From NCBI GenBank assembly GCA_014529385.2, contig CM043947.1, positions 131,647,891 to 131,711,890 of the forward strand: a stretch of DNA of 64,000 bases, written 5' to 3'. A program made the position numbers and the translations under genes. The stretch is from Adiantum capillus-veneris (Eukaryota > Streptophyta > Polypodiopsida > Polypodiales > Pteridaceae). The notes under the pieces are model-generated. The model worked only from the letters and a program-made list of their open reading frames with translations, did not search any database and was not told the DNA's origin. Positions 1 through 12,179 of this stretch are shown in pieces; within the stretch, counting starts at the first letter, position 1, and each line of letters starts with the position of its first letter.

Positions 1-744
1 CTACCTTCAACCTAGTTGGTTGTCTCCATTCCATATCGAGTATATGGCTGGATACTCAATGGTTGAGTCATAGTTTGTCGTCAATCGTGGAAGACTGTCT
101 GTAAGTGGTTGGGGAAAGTACCTCACTCTTACTGGTGTTATTCATCCCACGTTGGATGGGCAGCTTACAAGTATTCTATTTAGTACTAAAGGATATGCTA
201 AGCGCATACATTAGTAAAACGTGCTAAAGGATCTGCTAAGAGCATACGTTAGCACAATGCATTTTGAATAGGTGATTCTCTCCTTATTCTAGAATTTGCT
301 TAGGTTAGGTTTTCAAGTTTGAACACCTGTTGTGGTGGGGTTGGATACCGATTTCATAAGTCAAGGACTTAGTAGGTGTGCTGACAGAGTATGTTGGCAT
401 GTAACCTTTGTTAGGGGTGAACATGTGGTTCTGTGTGTTCCAAAATGTTCAGAAGTCTGACATGAGGACACTCCCTATTCTATCTTTCAGTAGCTATGAG
501 CTTTTCAACATACTCACTTGAGTTATCATTAGTTACCATTTAGATACGGGTGGTTGCAAAAGGACAACAATGTTGAAAATCAAGATGTTGCTCTTGGTTT
601 CATTGAACCTCCTCACTGCACCAGGTATCGGTCATATGGACAATTGGCCCGTGTAGAGGATGCCAATAAGAAAAACATCAGTGTTCTGACGAAGATACTA
701 CCACTTGTGTTTTCGAGGACGAAAAAGCTTCTCCAAGGGGGGAG
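1..744. other. Unassigned left-edge DNA, possible 3' tail of an LTR element
   Basis: No gene is recognised. A short open frame at about 554-817 has no family motif I can name. A polypurine stretch at 731-744 (CTCCAAGGGGGGAG) directly before an LTR-like segment resembles the polypurine tract of a plant Ty3 element. The preceding 200 bases could therefore be a worn 3' end of pol. This is inference from position only. Confidence 0.25.
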
Positions 745-1290
745 TAATGCCAGGCCAAGGGCAGGGCCAAGGGCCAGGAAGGACATGCGGTCAAGGGGCG
801 CTATCTTTAGAGGCTAGGAGTCTATAAATAGCATGGTTGGGTGGAGAGTTGCATGGTCCAATCCCCCGCGGTCTCACAGGCAAGGTGGGATGGCAGTCGA
901 GGTGGGTGGACAACAAGGGGAGACAGACAAGCAGGGAGGGGGATGCACACAGCTCCATAGAAGGGGTGCATGATCCGAGGGATGGGGATGCACAGGGAAT
1001 AGGGAGAGAGAGATAGGGGGTGTGTGGAATCGGGGAACAAGAGCAGGGAGAATCTACACTGTTTGGAAAGGCTCGCACAGAGAGGCAGTGTGGCGAAGGA
1101 ACGGAGCAAGTCTAGGGCAGAATCGGCCATATGTAGACGCGGGAACTGGGGCGAAGACAAAGCTTTTAGCTTGGCAGATTTAGGAGAAGGGATCTTAGCT
1201 TCTAATTAATTAATAGCTTGTGAGCTTCTAATTAATTAATAGCTTGTGGGTTAGACCCAGTATGTCCCATGGGTCAATATAGAGCCATGT
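745..1290 (+). repeat. LTR-like remnant with TATA box
   Basis: A clear TATA motif (TATAAATA, 823-830) lies about 80 bases after the polypurine stretch at 731-744, the layout of an LTR retrotransposon 3' end. No second LTR, target duplication or clean terminal CA is visible, so the right boundary is a guess. It could also be an unrelated promoter-like sequence. Confidence 0.25.
1197..1248. repeat. Perfect 26-bp tandem duplication
   Basis: Two identical 26-bp units (1197-1222 and 1223-1248) contain the AT-rich core TAATTAATTAATAG. No coding content. Confidence 0.85.
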
Positions 1291-2274
1291 AGTTATTGTG
1301 CCATTATTTTTGTTGACTTGAAAATTCAGTGCTCAAAGAAAATCATCTACCTTTTTTTTGAGAAAAGTGTAAATTAGAGTAACAGAAACAGAAAAGAGTA
1401 CAATGAACCCTCAGATAGGGGGACGGAAACCCCAACAAGGAATAGCTAAAGGAGGAGAGAATCCCTCATCCGAAATCTTATGGCAGAGTAGACTTGAGAC
1501 ATTTTGGACTTCCATACTTGCCATCTCAGGGATGTTTGTAGCTAGAGAGGGGGAAGGGGTGGGGTGGCTTGGGCATCCTTGACTTGAAAATCATCTACCT
1601 TTTTGCATTCAACTCCACGTTGCTATTGTCTAGTAAATGTGACCTTGCTCGTTATGATATTTCCTAGACATAGGGAAAGCCAACCCTTTGCAAAATCCAT
1701 ACATAAATACGTCCAAAGAACTATTATTCTAAATAGATGAGTGAGAGAAAATTTTATCATTCCTTAATTGCACAACTAATTTCATGAATCATAACATTGC
1801 GTGAGTTTATTCATCGTTGTTAGTATTAGTGCCGTCCATGAGAACATTGTTAGCATTTTCATTGCTAGTGGGTATATTGTTCTCTTGTACTTGTTCAATA
1901 TGAGAAAGCCAATCTTCATTCAATATCATTTTCTCCATTTTTATAAGGAATTTTCTTTTTGTAAGCACGAGACACACTAGCCCACGCAAGTATGTGTGTT
2001 TGTATTCTCTGGTGCATTTTATGCCTCAAGTATGGATGCTTCATCATGTAAAAAACACGGCAATAATTTTTGCGTTTCTCGATGTTGGGCAACACGTTAA
2101 TGACACTACCATTTAAACCATATTGATCATCGACGAATGTAAGCTTACAAGTTTTTGCAAAAGATTTTACATATTGGTAATAGAGTGCTTCTACTAATGT
2201 ATGCTCTACTAATGGCTCTACTTTTATTTTTCATTATATAGAATCTCCTCAAGATGCTTTAGCATCTCCAATTA
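1291..2274. other. Intergenic, no gene seen
   Basis: AT-rich DNA without a recognisable coding region, RNA gene or mobile-element end. Short open frames here lack family motifs. Confidence 0.6.
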
Positions 2275-2584
2275 GCATGTCCATGCAGGTCACCATTTAA
2301 AACCAATCTTAATGAGTAGGATTTGAACTCATCACGTACATAGTATAAAACTCAACCTTAACCACTAGGCTATATGTCTGCGCTGGCTTCTGAGCTCCCT
2401 TTAAGCATTAAAAAAAAACAATTTCCCCCCGCCCCCCCCCCCACCACAAAAAAAAAACCCTAGCCTACCCTACCCCTAGCCCCCCCTTCTCCTTTCCCTT
2501 TTTTTCCCCACCCTGCCCTTTTCCTTTCTTCACCCCCCTAAACTAATTAATGGGTCCCTAAAAAAGTCGTTTTGGGCACCTACT
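2275..2584 (-). repeat. tRNA-like SINE-type repeat, copy 1
   Basis: On the minus strand this carries an A-box-like TAGCCTAGTGG (complement of 2362-2372) and a B-box-like GTTCAAATCC (complement of 2319-2328), about 34 bases apart, the spacing of an internal RNA polymerase III promoter. The same ~310-bp block recurs at 3429-3732 in the same orientation. The repeat also includes A-rich and C-rich low-complexity stretches. No target duplication was identified, so the ends are those of the shared block. It may be a tRNA-derived SINE or a duplicated segment containing one. Confidence 0.5.
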
Positions 2585-3428
2585 AGAGGGAGAGGATCAA
2601 TGAGTCAAGTAAGTTGTTTCGTCTCAAAAAGAAAATTGGAATGCATTATTACTTTGTTTTGATTCCTTACATATGAAAAGGAACCTCATGTTTGTGTTCT
2701 TTTGAGGTGTTCTCAATGTTGAGAAAGCGAGTCTCACGCACATGTCACACAGGGAAGTGATGGCCACGTCGACGTGGTGGCCAACCGTTTGTGGTGATAA
2801 AAGCAAAAGTTGGCCCCAAGCCCGTGTCAGAGTGACGGCCTCGCACCCTCAGTCAACTTTCCTTTGCAACGGCCATCTACAAAAAAGGCACATGAGAAAA
2901 GAATTGACTGGCTTTGAACTCTGGCTGCCATCACCGAATGCGGAGGTCTTACCATGTGCACTAACCCAATTTGTTGGATGTTGAAGCTAACTTTATTTTC
3001 AAATTCCAATGTGATAGCAGCACGGCTAGCCAGCTTCGACGAGAGCGAAAGGCGCCCGCCCTAGTGTGACATGGGCCTCAACTTCTTTGTTTTTAAAGTT
3101 AAAGCACCTACAATTTCATTATATTTATTTTTGCACAACATGATGCAATTTCAATTGAATGTGCTTTATAAAAGAAAAAGGGGAATGTGCTTTGTGAGTG
3201 CAACGAAGCTTGAGTCTCTGAACGTTAATTTGCTTTTCCCAAAGCACCACTAGAAGAGTACTTCAACTTGTTTTCCTGAGCTTGCAAGCAAAAATTTGAT
3301 GTATTTTCCTTGTTAGCATAGTAGAAGTCCTTGCTATTTGGTACAAATTACTCAAAATGAAGTTGTCATCGGTTGTTCAATCAAGCTGTTGTTTTAAGAA
3401 CATACTACTAATACTACTAAATATATTT
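2585..3428. other. Spacer between the two SINE-like repeats, no gene seen
   Basis: Short open frames are present but none shows a family motif. No RNA gene or repeat boundary was recognised. Confidence 0.55.
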
Positions 3429-3732
3429 CATGTCCAAGCAGGTCACCATTTAAAACCAATCTTAATGAGTAAGATTTGAACTCATCACCACGTAGATAGT
3501 ATAAAACTCAACCTTAACCACTAAGCTATATGCTTGCGCTGGCTTCTTTTAAGCTCCCTTTAAGCATTTAAAAAAAACAATTAACCCCCCCCCCCCAACC
3601 CCAAACCCTAGCCTACCCTACCCCTAGCCCCCCCTCTCCTTTCCCTTTTTTTCCCCACCCTTCCCTTTTCCTTTCTTCACCCCCCTAAACTAATTAATGG
3701 GTCCCTAAAAAAGTAGTTTTGGGCACCTACTA
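3429..3732 (-). repeat. tRNA-like SINE-type repeat, copy 2
   Basis: Direct repeat of 2275-2584 with scattered substitutions and small indels. The A-box-like and B-box-like motifs are retained on the minus strand. Both copies end at the shared sequence GGGCACCTACTA, so the duplicated unit is better defined on that side. Confidence 0.5.
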
Positions 3733-4802
3733 CTCGGGTACATTTGCCATTTCATTAATTAATTAGGGCCCAAGATTCCTTCTCCCAATCTTCTCAAAAG
3801 AAATTGCCTGACCTTCGCCCCAATTCTCGCTTGCGCATTGGCTCCAGTTCCCATCTACTGTCTCGCTATCACTGCTCTACACAGAACGCGGGCTTTGCGC
3901 TTACTGTAGTTCCCCCGCCCCTACTCCATGGCTCTGAAGCTTCCATAGCCAGAAAATTGAAGCTCGAGAGGAGTGTAGCACAGCTCAAAAGTGGAGGATG
4001 CCTTTGTGCGAGCTCTAGCCATCAGAATGTTTACAGCTTGCAGATGATCGCACACAAACTCTGATTCCCCTTCGAGATCTTTGCATGGAGACGAACGGAC
4101 AAATCCATATTCCATGCTCTTCATTCCTACTTCCGTTGCCGTACACACAAACCCACGCAGGTCTGCAGTCCAAAGACCATCTATGTCTCATTTCCCCTTT
4201 GGCCTGCCATATACCATCGCCACACAGGCCTTAGCGCGAAGAGAGACAGGAGGACAGAGACGGGGATCTGCAGACCAACGAGAGGGTGAGAGAGAGAGAG
4301 TCCCTTCTGTGCCGTCACAACAATGAGAGAGAGACAGACGCAAACATGCGTAAAAAGAACAAATGTTTTACTTTTATGCTTTTCCTTCTTTAATACTCTC
4401 TCTTCATCTCTCTCCACCACGTGCCCTCAGCCCTACCCAAATATTTTCTCTCACTCCCTTTTGATATTAAACCAACAAAGCATCTCCGCAGATGCCACTT
4501 AATCAACCCAAAAAAAGACGTTTTGATCTCCTACTAACTCGAGCCTTGCAAATTGATTCTGTTTAGCAGTGAAAAATTAGCATACTAGACAAGTTTTACT
4601 TAAATGTTTTATATGAAGTTGTTTGTCCGCACAAGCCATGACGTGCAATGTACATATTTTGGAGTAGATAAATCCTTGCTAGCAAAGTGTTTATCCAAGT
4701 TCAAAGTTATCATAACTTAAAAATAAATGCTCATATGAGCTGAATTTCATTGGCTCAACAAAATAAATCAAACCTTGGCGTATCCTTTGCACAAGGGTCA
4801 TC
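3733..4802. other. Intergenic DNA left of the copia insertion
   Basis: No gene recognised. A purine-rich GAGAGA patch lies near 4287-4301. The pre-insertion locus continues directly from 4807 to 10453, once the copia element and one copy of its target duplication are removed. Confidence 0.55.
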
Positions 4803-4807
4803 CAACG
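4803..4807. repeat. Target-site duplication (left) of the copia element
   Basis: CAACG immediately precedes the TGTTAAG start of the 5' LTR and is repeated exactly at 10448-10452 after the terminal CA of the 3' LTR. Confidence 0.93.
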
Positions 4808-5501
4808 TGTTAAGTATGGAGCCTGATTTACCCTTTGTAATTTTCTGTGGTAAAAGCGCACATTTGTAAGGCCCCCATTATGAGGAGAAGCCATCGTGCG
4901 TGGAGGAAAATCACTCACCGGAAACCAAAATTTTCACGGACAAGAATCAGGGGCAACTTTAAAGGCCTCGGGGGTGGAGGCTCCCGAGACTTTTTTTTCG
5001 CCGGAATATTCTTTTTCGCCGGAATATTATGGCCGGACGGCGGCCGGAAAGTGGTCGGAAAACAACCGGTCGGTTGGCCGATGGCCGGTAGTCAATGGCC
5101 GATGGCCGGTGGTCGGAAGTCAATGGCCGGTGGCCGGTGGTCGGAAGTCAATGGCCGGTGGCCGAATTCAAAAGCGGACTTGTCTTCTCAAGGGCGGCCA
5201 CACATGGGCGGATTGGAGGGTCCGATTTGGACTTATTCGCACAAGGGCGCCTACACATGGCTGTCTCTCATAAGAGAGGGCAGCCCTTTTGGCCTATAAA
5301 AGGAGGCCATTTCTACACACATTTCATAGCGTGAAGTTGATGCAACAAGGTGAGTGTGAGGTGGTGAGAGTGAAGCAAGGCGGGAGCTCCATTAAGGGTA
5401 TAATCCCTTTGTAAACTACTTCTTGTTTTGAAGTACTAAAGCCATTGAGTGGCTACTTTCCCGTGGACGTAGCCCACATTGGGTGAACCACGTATATCGT
5501 G

Positions 5502-5544
<43 letters not shown>

Positions 5545-5628
5545 CTATAATCTCGTGTATATAAATCTGTCTCTCTCCATTAAGTAATCTACTCAATTAT
5601 CTATTTAGCTACGTCTTATTTCCTAACA
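4808..5628 (+). repeat. 5' LTR of the copia element
   Basis: 821 bp, starting TGTTAAG and ending CCTAACA. It holds a GGCCGG/GGTCGG minisatellite at about 5030-5165, a TATA box at 5295-5302 and a (CT)n run at about 5503-5541. The minisatellite and the (CT)n run account for most of the length difference from the 801-bp 3' LTR. Confidence 0.93.
5295..5302 (+). promoter_or_regulatory. TATA box of the copia LTR promoter
   Basis: TATAAAAG sits in a GGCC-flanked context in the U3/R part of the LTR; the same motif recurs in the 3' LTR at 10120-10127. Transcription would be expected to start about 30 bases downstream. Confidence 0.75.
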
Positions 5629-5630
5629 AA

Positions 5631-5642
5631 TGGTATCAGAGC
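5631..5642 (+). other. Primer-binding site (initiator tRNA-Met)
   Basis: TGGTATCAGAGC begins two bases after the 5' LTR and is the standard plant copia primer-binding site, complementary to the 3' end of initiator methionine tRNA. Confidence 0.9.
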
Positions 5643-5701
5643 AAGGTTTGCTCGTAGCTAAATTATCTCAAGGAAAGGATTCCTTGAATTGAGTGGGAGT
5701 T

Positions 5702-8700
5702 ATGGCGGAGGAAGGGAAGCTCAAGATTGACAAGTTCAACGGCAAAAACTACCAACATTGGAAGATGCAGATTGAAGACTATCTCTACCAGAAGGACCTC
5801 TATTTGCCACTAGGCGGTCTCGCGAAGAAGCCCGCAACAATGGCAGATGAAGCATGGATTGTCCTTGATCGAAAGGCACTGGGAACAATCCGGTTAAGCT
5901 TGGCGTCAACGGTGGCCTTCAATGTTTCGGAGATGAAGACCACGGAGGACTTGATGAAGTCACTTGACGACTTCTACGAGAAACCATCGGCATCCAATAA
6001 GGTATTTCTTATGAAGCGCTTGTTCAATCTAAAGATGGCAGAGAATGGTTCAGTTGCAGAACACCTAAATGACTTTAACACAAACATAAGTCAACTTCGA
6101 TCAGTGAAAATCAATTTCGATGACGAAGTGCGAGCTCTCCTTATACTATCATCTCTACCGGCGGATAGTTGGGACAGCCTTGTGATGGCTGTAAGTAATT
6201 CTAATTCTGGCACAAATATTCTTAAGTTTGATGATGTTGTGGGTGTTCTCCTAAGCGAGGAAATGCGAAGGAGAAGCACAGGAGAATCATCAAGTGCTGC
6301 ACTATCAGTGGAAACAAGAGGAAGACTTAAGGAGAGGTTCAAAAACCAAAAGGGACGTGATCGCTCAAGGCGGAGCAAGTCACGCACAAAGTCAGTTCTT
6401 GAATGTTGGAACTGCGGCAAGAAGGGCCACGTCAAGAAGGATTGCTGGTCCAAGAAGAAGAAGGAGACAGAGTCTCAAGACAACAAGCCAACATCGGAGG
6501 CCAATGTGGCAGGTAAAGTAGAGCAAGATGCTCTAATTCTCTCATTAGACAATGTGTCTAATTCTTGGATAGTAGATTCCGGGGCTTCATTCCATGCGAC
6601 ATCACACAAGCAACATTTCCAAGACTACACCAAAGGTAATTTTGGGTATGTATACTTGGGAGATAATGAAGCTTGTGAGATTGTCGGCAAAGGTACAGTT
6701 TCTGTCAAAACTGCTAGCGGAAATGAATGGAAGCTTAAAGATGTTAGGCATGTTCCTTCTCTTCGCAAAAATTTGATCTCTACAGGACAACTGGACGATG
6801 AAGGTCACAACATTGCATTCGGAAACAAACGGTGGAAGATCTCAAAGGGATCTTTAGTGGTTGCCAAGGGTGAAAAAGTCGGTACACTTTACTTGTGTAC
6901 TGTTAGCACGCAACCTTCAGCTTGTGCAGCAACTACAGAAGTTGATAGTGCGGTGTGGCACTACCGACTTGGGCATATGAGTGCCAAAGGAATGCAAATC
7001 CTTCAAACAAAGAAGCTTCTACCAGGTTTGAAAGAAGTGGACTTAGAGTTCTGTGAAGATTGTGTTTATGGTAAACAAAAGAGGGTAAAATTTCAAAAAT
7101 CAGGAAATGAAAGAAAAAATAAAAAACTTGAGATGGTTCATTCTGATGTTTGGGGTCCTGCAAGTACACCATCACTTGGTGGCTCATTGTACTGTGTAAC
7201 AATCATAGATGATGCGACTAGAAAAACATGGGTTTATGTCATGAAGAATAAATCCGATGTATTTTCCATATTTCAAAGGTGGAAAGCCTTTGTGGAGAAT
7301 GAAACAGGTACCAAGGTTAAATGCCTCAGATCCGACAATGGAGGCGAATATTGCAGCCAAGCTTTTGAAAGCTTTTGTGCTAGCAATGGCATTCGGAGGC
7401 AAAGGACAACCCCAAGGACACCTCAACAAAATGGGATTTCGGAAAGGATGAACAGGACAATCATGGAACGAGCACGAAGCATGCGGCTACATGCAGGCCT
7501 AGCGCTTGAGCTTTGGGCGGAAGCTGTAAGTACGTCTGTGTACTTAATCAATCGGTCACCCTCAACGGCATTGGATGGGGGAGTTCCAGAGGAGGCATGG
7601 ACAGGTAAACCGGTGAATTATGCATTTCTTAAAGTGTTTGGGTGTGAGGCTTTCATGCACATAGATAGAAGCCTAAGATCAAAGTTGGATGCAAAGTCCA
7701 AAAAGTGTTTCTTCATTGGCTATGGAGAAGGAGACTTTGGGTATCGCCTATGGAATCCTGAAGATGGTAAAATCTTAAGGAGTAGGGATGTAATTTTTAA
7801 CGAACAAAATATGTACAAAGATTACTTGGAAAGAAAACAAACAAAAGAAACAGGTGATGAGTACATGGAGCTTGAGGACGGTGAAGACTCAAGGACTGCA
7901 AACGGTGACAATGTGCAACAACGTCAACCAAATGAGGAGCCTCAACCTATTCCCCGAAGATCTACAAGAGCAAGTAGACCTCCAGAAAGGTTTGTTCCTT
8001 CCTTCAACCATCTCTTGATCTCAGATTCTGGAGAGCCGGAATCATATGAAGAAGCTATGCAACATGAATCCAAAGAAGAATGGACGAAGAGCATGCAAGT
8101 GGAGATGGACTCACTACATCGCAACCAAACATGGGAGTTGGTTGAGTTGCCTAAAGGTAAGCGGGCACTTCAAAACAAATGGGTGTACAAGCTAAAGGAA
8201 GAAGAAGGTCGGAAGAAAAGGTACAAGTCTAGGCTTGTGGTAAAAGGTTTTTCTCAAAAGAAAGGTATTGACTTCAATGAAATATTTTCTCCTGTTGTAA
8301 AAATGAACTCAATTAGGCTTGTCTTAAGCCTTGTTGCTGCTCATGATCTAAATCTCGAGCAAATGGATGTAAATACGGCATTCCCTCACGGTGACTTAGA
8401 GGAGGAAATCTACATGCTTCAACCAAAGGGGTATGAAGTAAAAGGTAAGGAGAAAATGGTTTGCAGATTAAAGAAGATCTTGTATGGTTTAAAGCAAGCA
8501 TCAAGACAATGGTACTTGAAGTTTGATCGATGGATGTTGGATCATGGATTCACAAGATGCAACTCGGATCACTGCGTCTACACGGAGAATTTGGGAGATG
8601 GGAAATTCATCATCCTAATGTTGTATGTTGATGACATGTTGATTGCAAGTGCTAACATGCAGGACATCAAAGACCTAAAAGAGGAGCTGTCCAAATCTTT

Positions 8701-9586
8701 TTCAATGAAAGATTTAGGTGCTGCAAAGAGGATACTTGGTATGAAAATATCAAGGGACAGGACGAAGAAGACAATAAAGCTATCTCAAGAAGATTACATC
8801 AAGAAGGTACTAGAAAGGTTTGCAATGCAAAATGCAAAACCAGTTTCTACACCTTTGGCTGGTCATTTTAAACTAACGAAGGATATGTGTCCAAAGACAC
8901 AAGAGGAGATAGCCTATATGTCTAAAGTTCCATATGCTGCAGCGGTAGGTTCTCTAATGTATGCTATGGTCTGGACAAGGCCAGACATTGCACATGCAGT
9001 GGGAGTTGTGAGTAGGTTCATGGACAACCCAGGTAAAGAGCATTGGCAAGCTGTGAAGTGGATACTTAGGTATCTAAAAGGGACAACAACAAATGCTTTG
9101 TATTTTGGAGGAACTGATATTTTTCTAGAAGGGTATGCTGATGCAGATATGGCAGGTGACAAAGATACTCGAAGGAGCACTACTGGCTATGTGTTCACGG
9201 TTGGAGGCACAGCAGTAAGCTGGGCTTCAAAGCTGTAGAAAGTGGTTTCACTTTCTACCACGGAAGCAGAGTATGTAGCAATGACGGAGGCAAGCAAAGA
9301 AATTCTGTGGCTTCACAGATTCTTAGAAGAGCTTGGATTCAAACAAGACAATTGTGTCTTGTACAATGATAGCCAAAGCGCTATCCATCTTGCGAAGAAC
9401 TCAGCCTTTCATTCAAGGACAAAGCACATTGAGGTGAGATATCACTTCATACGCACTCTTTTGGAAGAGGGACAACTAAAGCTAGGAAAGGTGCATACAA
9501 GTGAAAATCCTGCAGACATGTTTACAAAGGTGGTCAACAAGGAGAAGTTGAGCTTTTGCTCATCTTCAATCGGCATTCAAGGATAA
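5702..9586 (+). pseudogene. Copia Gag-Pol polyprotein with one nonsense codon
   Basis: A 1,294-codon frame interrupted only by TAG at 9236-9238. The first ATG (5702) follows the primer site by 60 bases; an in-frame GTG at 5693 lies upstream. In order: Gag, CCHC zinc knuckle (6404-6445, Cys-235 onward), aspartic protease with VDSGAS (Asp-292), the integrase zinc region near HYRLGHMS, the integrase core with HSDVWGP, RSDNGGEY and PQQNGISERMN carrying the D-D-E residues, reverse transcriptase with YVDD (8624-8635), and RNase H with the TEAEYVA motif. The stop falls in the family motif SWASKLQK, where Gln (CAG) has become TAG, and the frame stays open for 115 more codons. Without that change the protein would look complete. 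Readthrough cannot be excluded. Confidence 0.92.
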
Positions 9587-9634
9587 GAAGCCAGAATGGA
9601 AAGCAGTCACAGGTTTGGTTTGGAGATCAGTCTC

Positions 9635-9646
9635 CAAGTGGGAGAT
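9635..9646 (+). other. Polypurine tract of the copia element
   Basis: The purine-rich AAGTGGGAGAT directly before the 3' LTR is the typical copia plus-strand primer site. Confidence 0.75.
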
Positions 9647-10326
9647 TGTTAAGTATGGAGCCTGATTTACCCTTGTAATTTTCTGTGGTAAAAGCGCACA
9701 TTTGTAAGGCCCCCATTATGAGGAGAAGCCATCGTGCGTGGAGGAAAATCACTCATCGGAAACCAAAATTTTCACGGACAAGAATCAGGGGCAACTTTAA
9801 AGGCCTCGGGGGTGGAGGCCCCCGAGACTTTTTTTTTTGCCGGAATATTCTTTTTCGCCGGAATATTATGGCCGGACGGCGGCCGGAAAGTGGTCGGAAA
9901 ACAACCGGTCGGTTGGCCGATGGCCGGTGGTCGGAAGTCAATGGCCGGTGGCCGGTGGTCGGAAGTCAATGGCCGGTGGCCGGTGGCCGAATTCAAAAGC
10001 GGACTTGTCTTCTCAAGGGCGGCCACACATGGGCGGATTGGAGGGTCCGATTTGGACTTATTCGCACAAGGGCGCCTACACATGGCTGTCTCTCATAAGA
10101 GAGGGCAGCCCTTTTGGCCTATAAAAGGAGGCCATTTCTACACACATTTCATAGCGTGAAGTTGATGCAACAAGGTGAGTGTGAGGTGGTGAGAGTGAAG
10201 CAAGGCGGGAGCTCCATTAAGGGTATAATCCCTTTGTAAACTACTTCTTGTTTTGAAGTACTAAAGCCATTGAGTGGCTACTTTCCCGTGGACGTAGCCC
10301 ACATTGGGTGAACCACGTATATCGTG

Positions 10327-10363
<37 letters not shown>

Positions 10364-10447
10364 CTATAATCTCGTGTATATAAATCTGTCTCTCTCCATT
10401 AAGTAATCTACTCAATTATCTATTTAGCTACGTCTTATTTCCTAACA
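9647..10447 (+). repeat. 3' LTR of the copia element
   Basis: 801 bp, TG...CA. Nearly identical to the 5' LTR apart from fewer GGCCGG minisatellite units, a shorter (CT)n run and a few point changes. Confidence 0.93.
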
Positions 10448-10452
10448 CAACG
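10448..10452. repeat. Target-site duplication (right) of the copia element
   Basis: CAACG, matching 4803-4807 exactly. Confidence 0.93.
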
Positions 10453-10727
10453 TATACAAAAGGGGTCAATGTAATGGGCACAAAGCACAAGGTATTTGAC
10501 TTATACACTTATCCTTACTCCATGTTACAACCACCGTAGATATTCATGGAGGTCATATCTTTTTCATTTCGACAAACCGCTTCCTCTTACTTGAGAGGAA
10601 TCAGCCACAAGTTTCCAATACTGGTTCTATATGCAGCACTCCGTACTTTTCCTGGAATGGTTGTTCATTCAAAGAAACAGATATGGATTTTAGGAAAAAA
10701 AACTCTAATAATTTTGTCATCAGATTC

Positions 10728-11015
10728 TCATTGACTAAGCATCTCGATCCCTCCTGCTAGGTCTCTTCTAAAGAAGGGGGTGCCTAGTTGAAAGAAGACC
10801 CATCTGCCATCTCTTCTAGTGAAGCTCTTGATTGCTGGATATCCCCAAACGAGGTGGGATATGATCCCAATCTGTTGTTTACATCTAATGCAGGTGCCAT
10901 CGCCAAGACCTCTCACCCTACCCTTGTCCCTGATTGGTAGAAAGCCAAACAACATTCTCCAAAAGAAAACCTTCTCATCATCTTCGCATTTAAGGTGCAA
11001 GATGTTTTTTAGCAC
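10728..11015 (-). pseudogene. LINE RT zinc-binding domain remnant
   Basis: A 95-codon open stretch with the zf-RVT pattern: FFWRMLFGFLPIRDKG, then CIRC, then HLVWGYPAIK. This domain closes the ORF2 protein of plant LINEs. The usual final cysteine before the proline is replaced (WGYP rather than W-x-CP). It is separated from the RT part by stops. Confidence 0.75.
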
Positions 11016-12179
11016 TTGGCTCCATTTGATCCCGCTCCACCTTTTGGACCAAGTTTTGTTGAGATGTCCAACCCATTGCTCAGAGAAATCTAGATTTTCA
11101 TAAATGCTCTTTGTCTAGGGAGAAGCAAATGACCTTTCCCCCGGCCACTACCATGCTTTCCACCTTAACTGTCGTAGAGCATAGTGGGAGAAAAACGTGC
11201 GAGTGCATCCAAGAGTCTACCCACAAGGAACTCCTTCTGAAGGAAAGGTTATTGACCTCTTTTAATCTTTCTAAAGACTTCCGTCCTCCTTCATGATGGT
11301 TCCATAAAGAGGTCAGAGTGTTGAATCCTTTGTTGTTTAGTCGTCATGGTCCACTAGGTATTAAGAACTAACCCTTGTACAATGGGGCCCCAAGGAGACT
11401 AGTGTAAAGCTGTGTTTCTCCAGTATCCACTCCCATCATTTAAAAAGAGAGTGGAGGCGGCTTTGCAACATTAGCCTATGAATTTACTAGTGAAGCCTCG
11501 ATCTCAATCTGCACTCATTTGGGGGAAAAGTTTGTTTTGTAAACTAAGATTCAACCACTTGCCCCCTTTAGATTTTAAATTAGCATTTAGCACCATTTCC
11601 CTAGCCATACAGGCCTAGATCTCGTCCGATTCTGTTAATGTCCTATACAATTTTACACACAGGCCCTCCCTATGGATGAGAGGGTCCAAGATGCCCAAAC
11701 CATCGTGATTCTTACGCTTGGCCACGACATCCCACCTACCCCATTGCCACCGTCTACTTCCAATTATTTTGTTTCTCCATAGGAACTCCTTGATGGGCTT
11801 GAGGAATGCCTTCCAATTATTCTGAGATAGATTTAAGAAAGGAGAGACAAAGGTAATCTATGGTATTAAGAAGTTTTCAATAATCCTTGCCCTGCAATGA
11901 AATGCAGGATGAATTCCCATCTCTTCATATTTTTGTTTAGGCTTGGCCTGAAACCAATCAAAGGCTTGTTTGAAGGTCTTCCCCTCCCCCATAGGTACTC
12001 CCAAATGCTTGAAAGTGTTGCACCTCTTAACGATCTCTCCAGACCATCCAGCAAAGTCGAAATTGTCTCCTTCTGAGAGAGAGATTAATCTCGACTTCTC
12101 AATACTACATTGGAAGCCAGAGGCAACAACAAAAATTTGAACCAATTTCAGTGCTGTTCTGACATTATTATGTTCAACT

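Larger units (their letters stand above)
4808..10447 (+). mobile_element. Nearly intact Ty1/copia LTR retrotransposon (TNT1-like)
   Basis: A complete 5,640-bp element. It has LTRs at 4808-5628 and 9647-10447 (both TG...CA), a primer-binding site at 5631-5642, one long Gag-Pol frame, a polypurine tract just before the 3' LTR, and perfect 5-bp target duplications. Domain order is Gag, protease, integrase, reverse transcriptase, RNase H, which defines the copia superfamily; the protein most resembles the TNT1-94 type. Outside repeat-length changes the LTRs differ at only a handful of positions, so the insertion is recent. One nonsense codon (9236-9238) interrupts the frame near the RNase H domain. 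Confidence 0.95.

Noticed and set aside
791-1160. Overlapping minus-strand frames of 95 and 112 codons
   Set aside because: Cys/Ser/Pro-rich low-complexity translations inside an LTR-like remnant with a plus-strand TATA box; no family motif.
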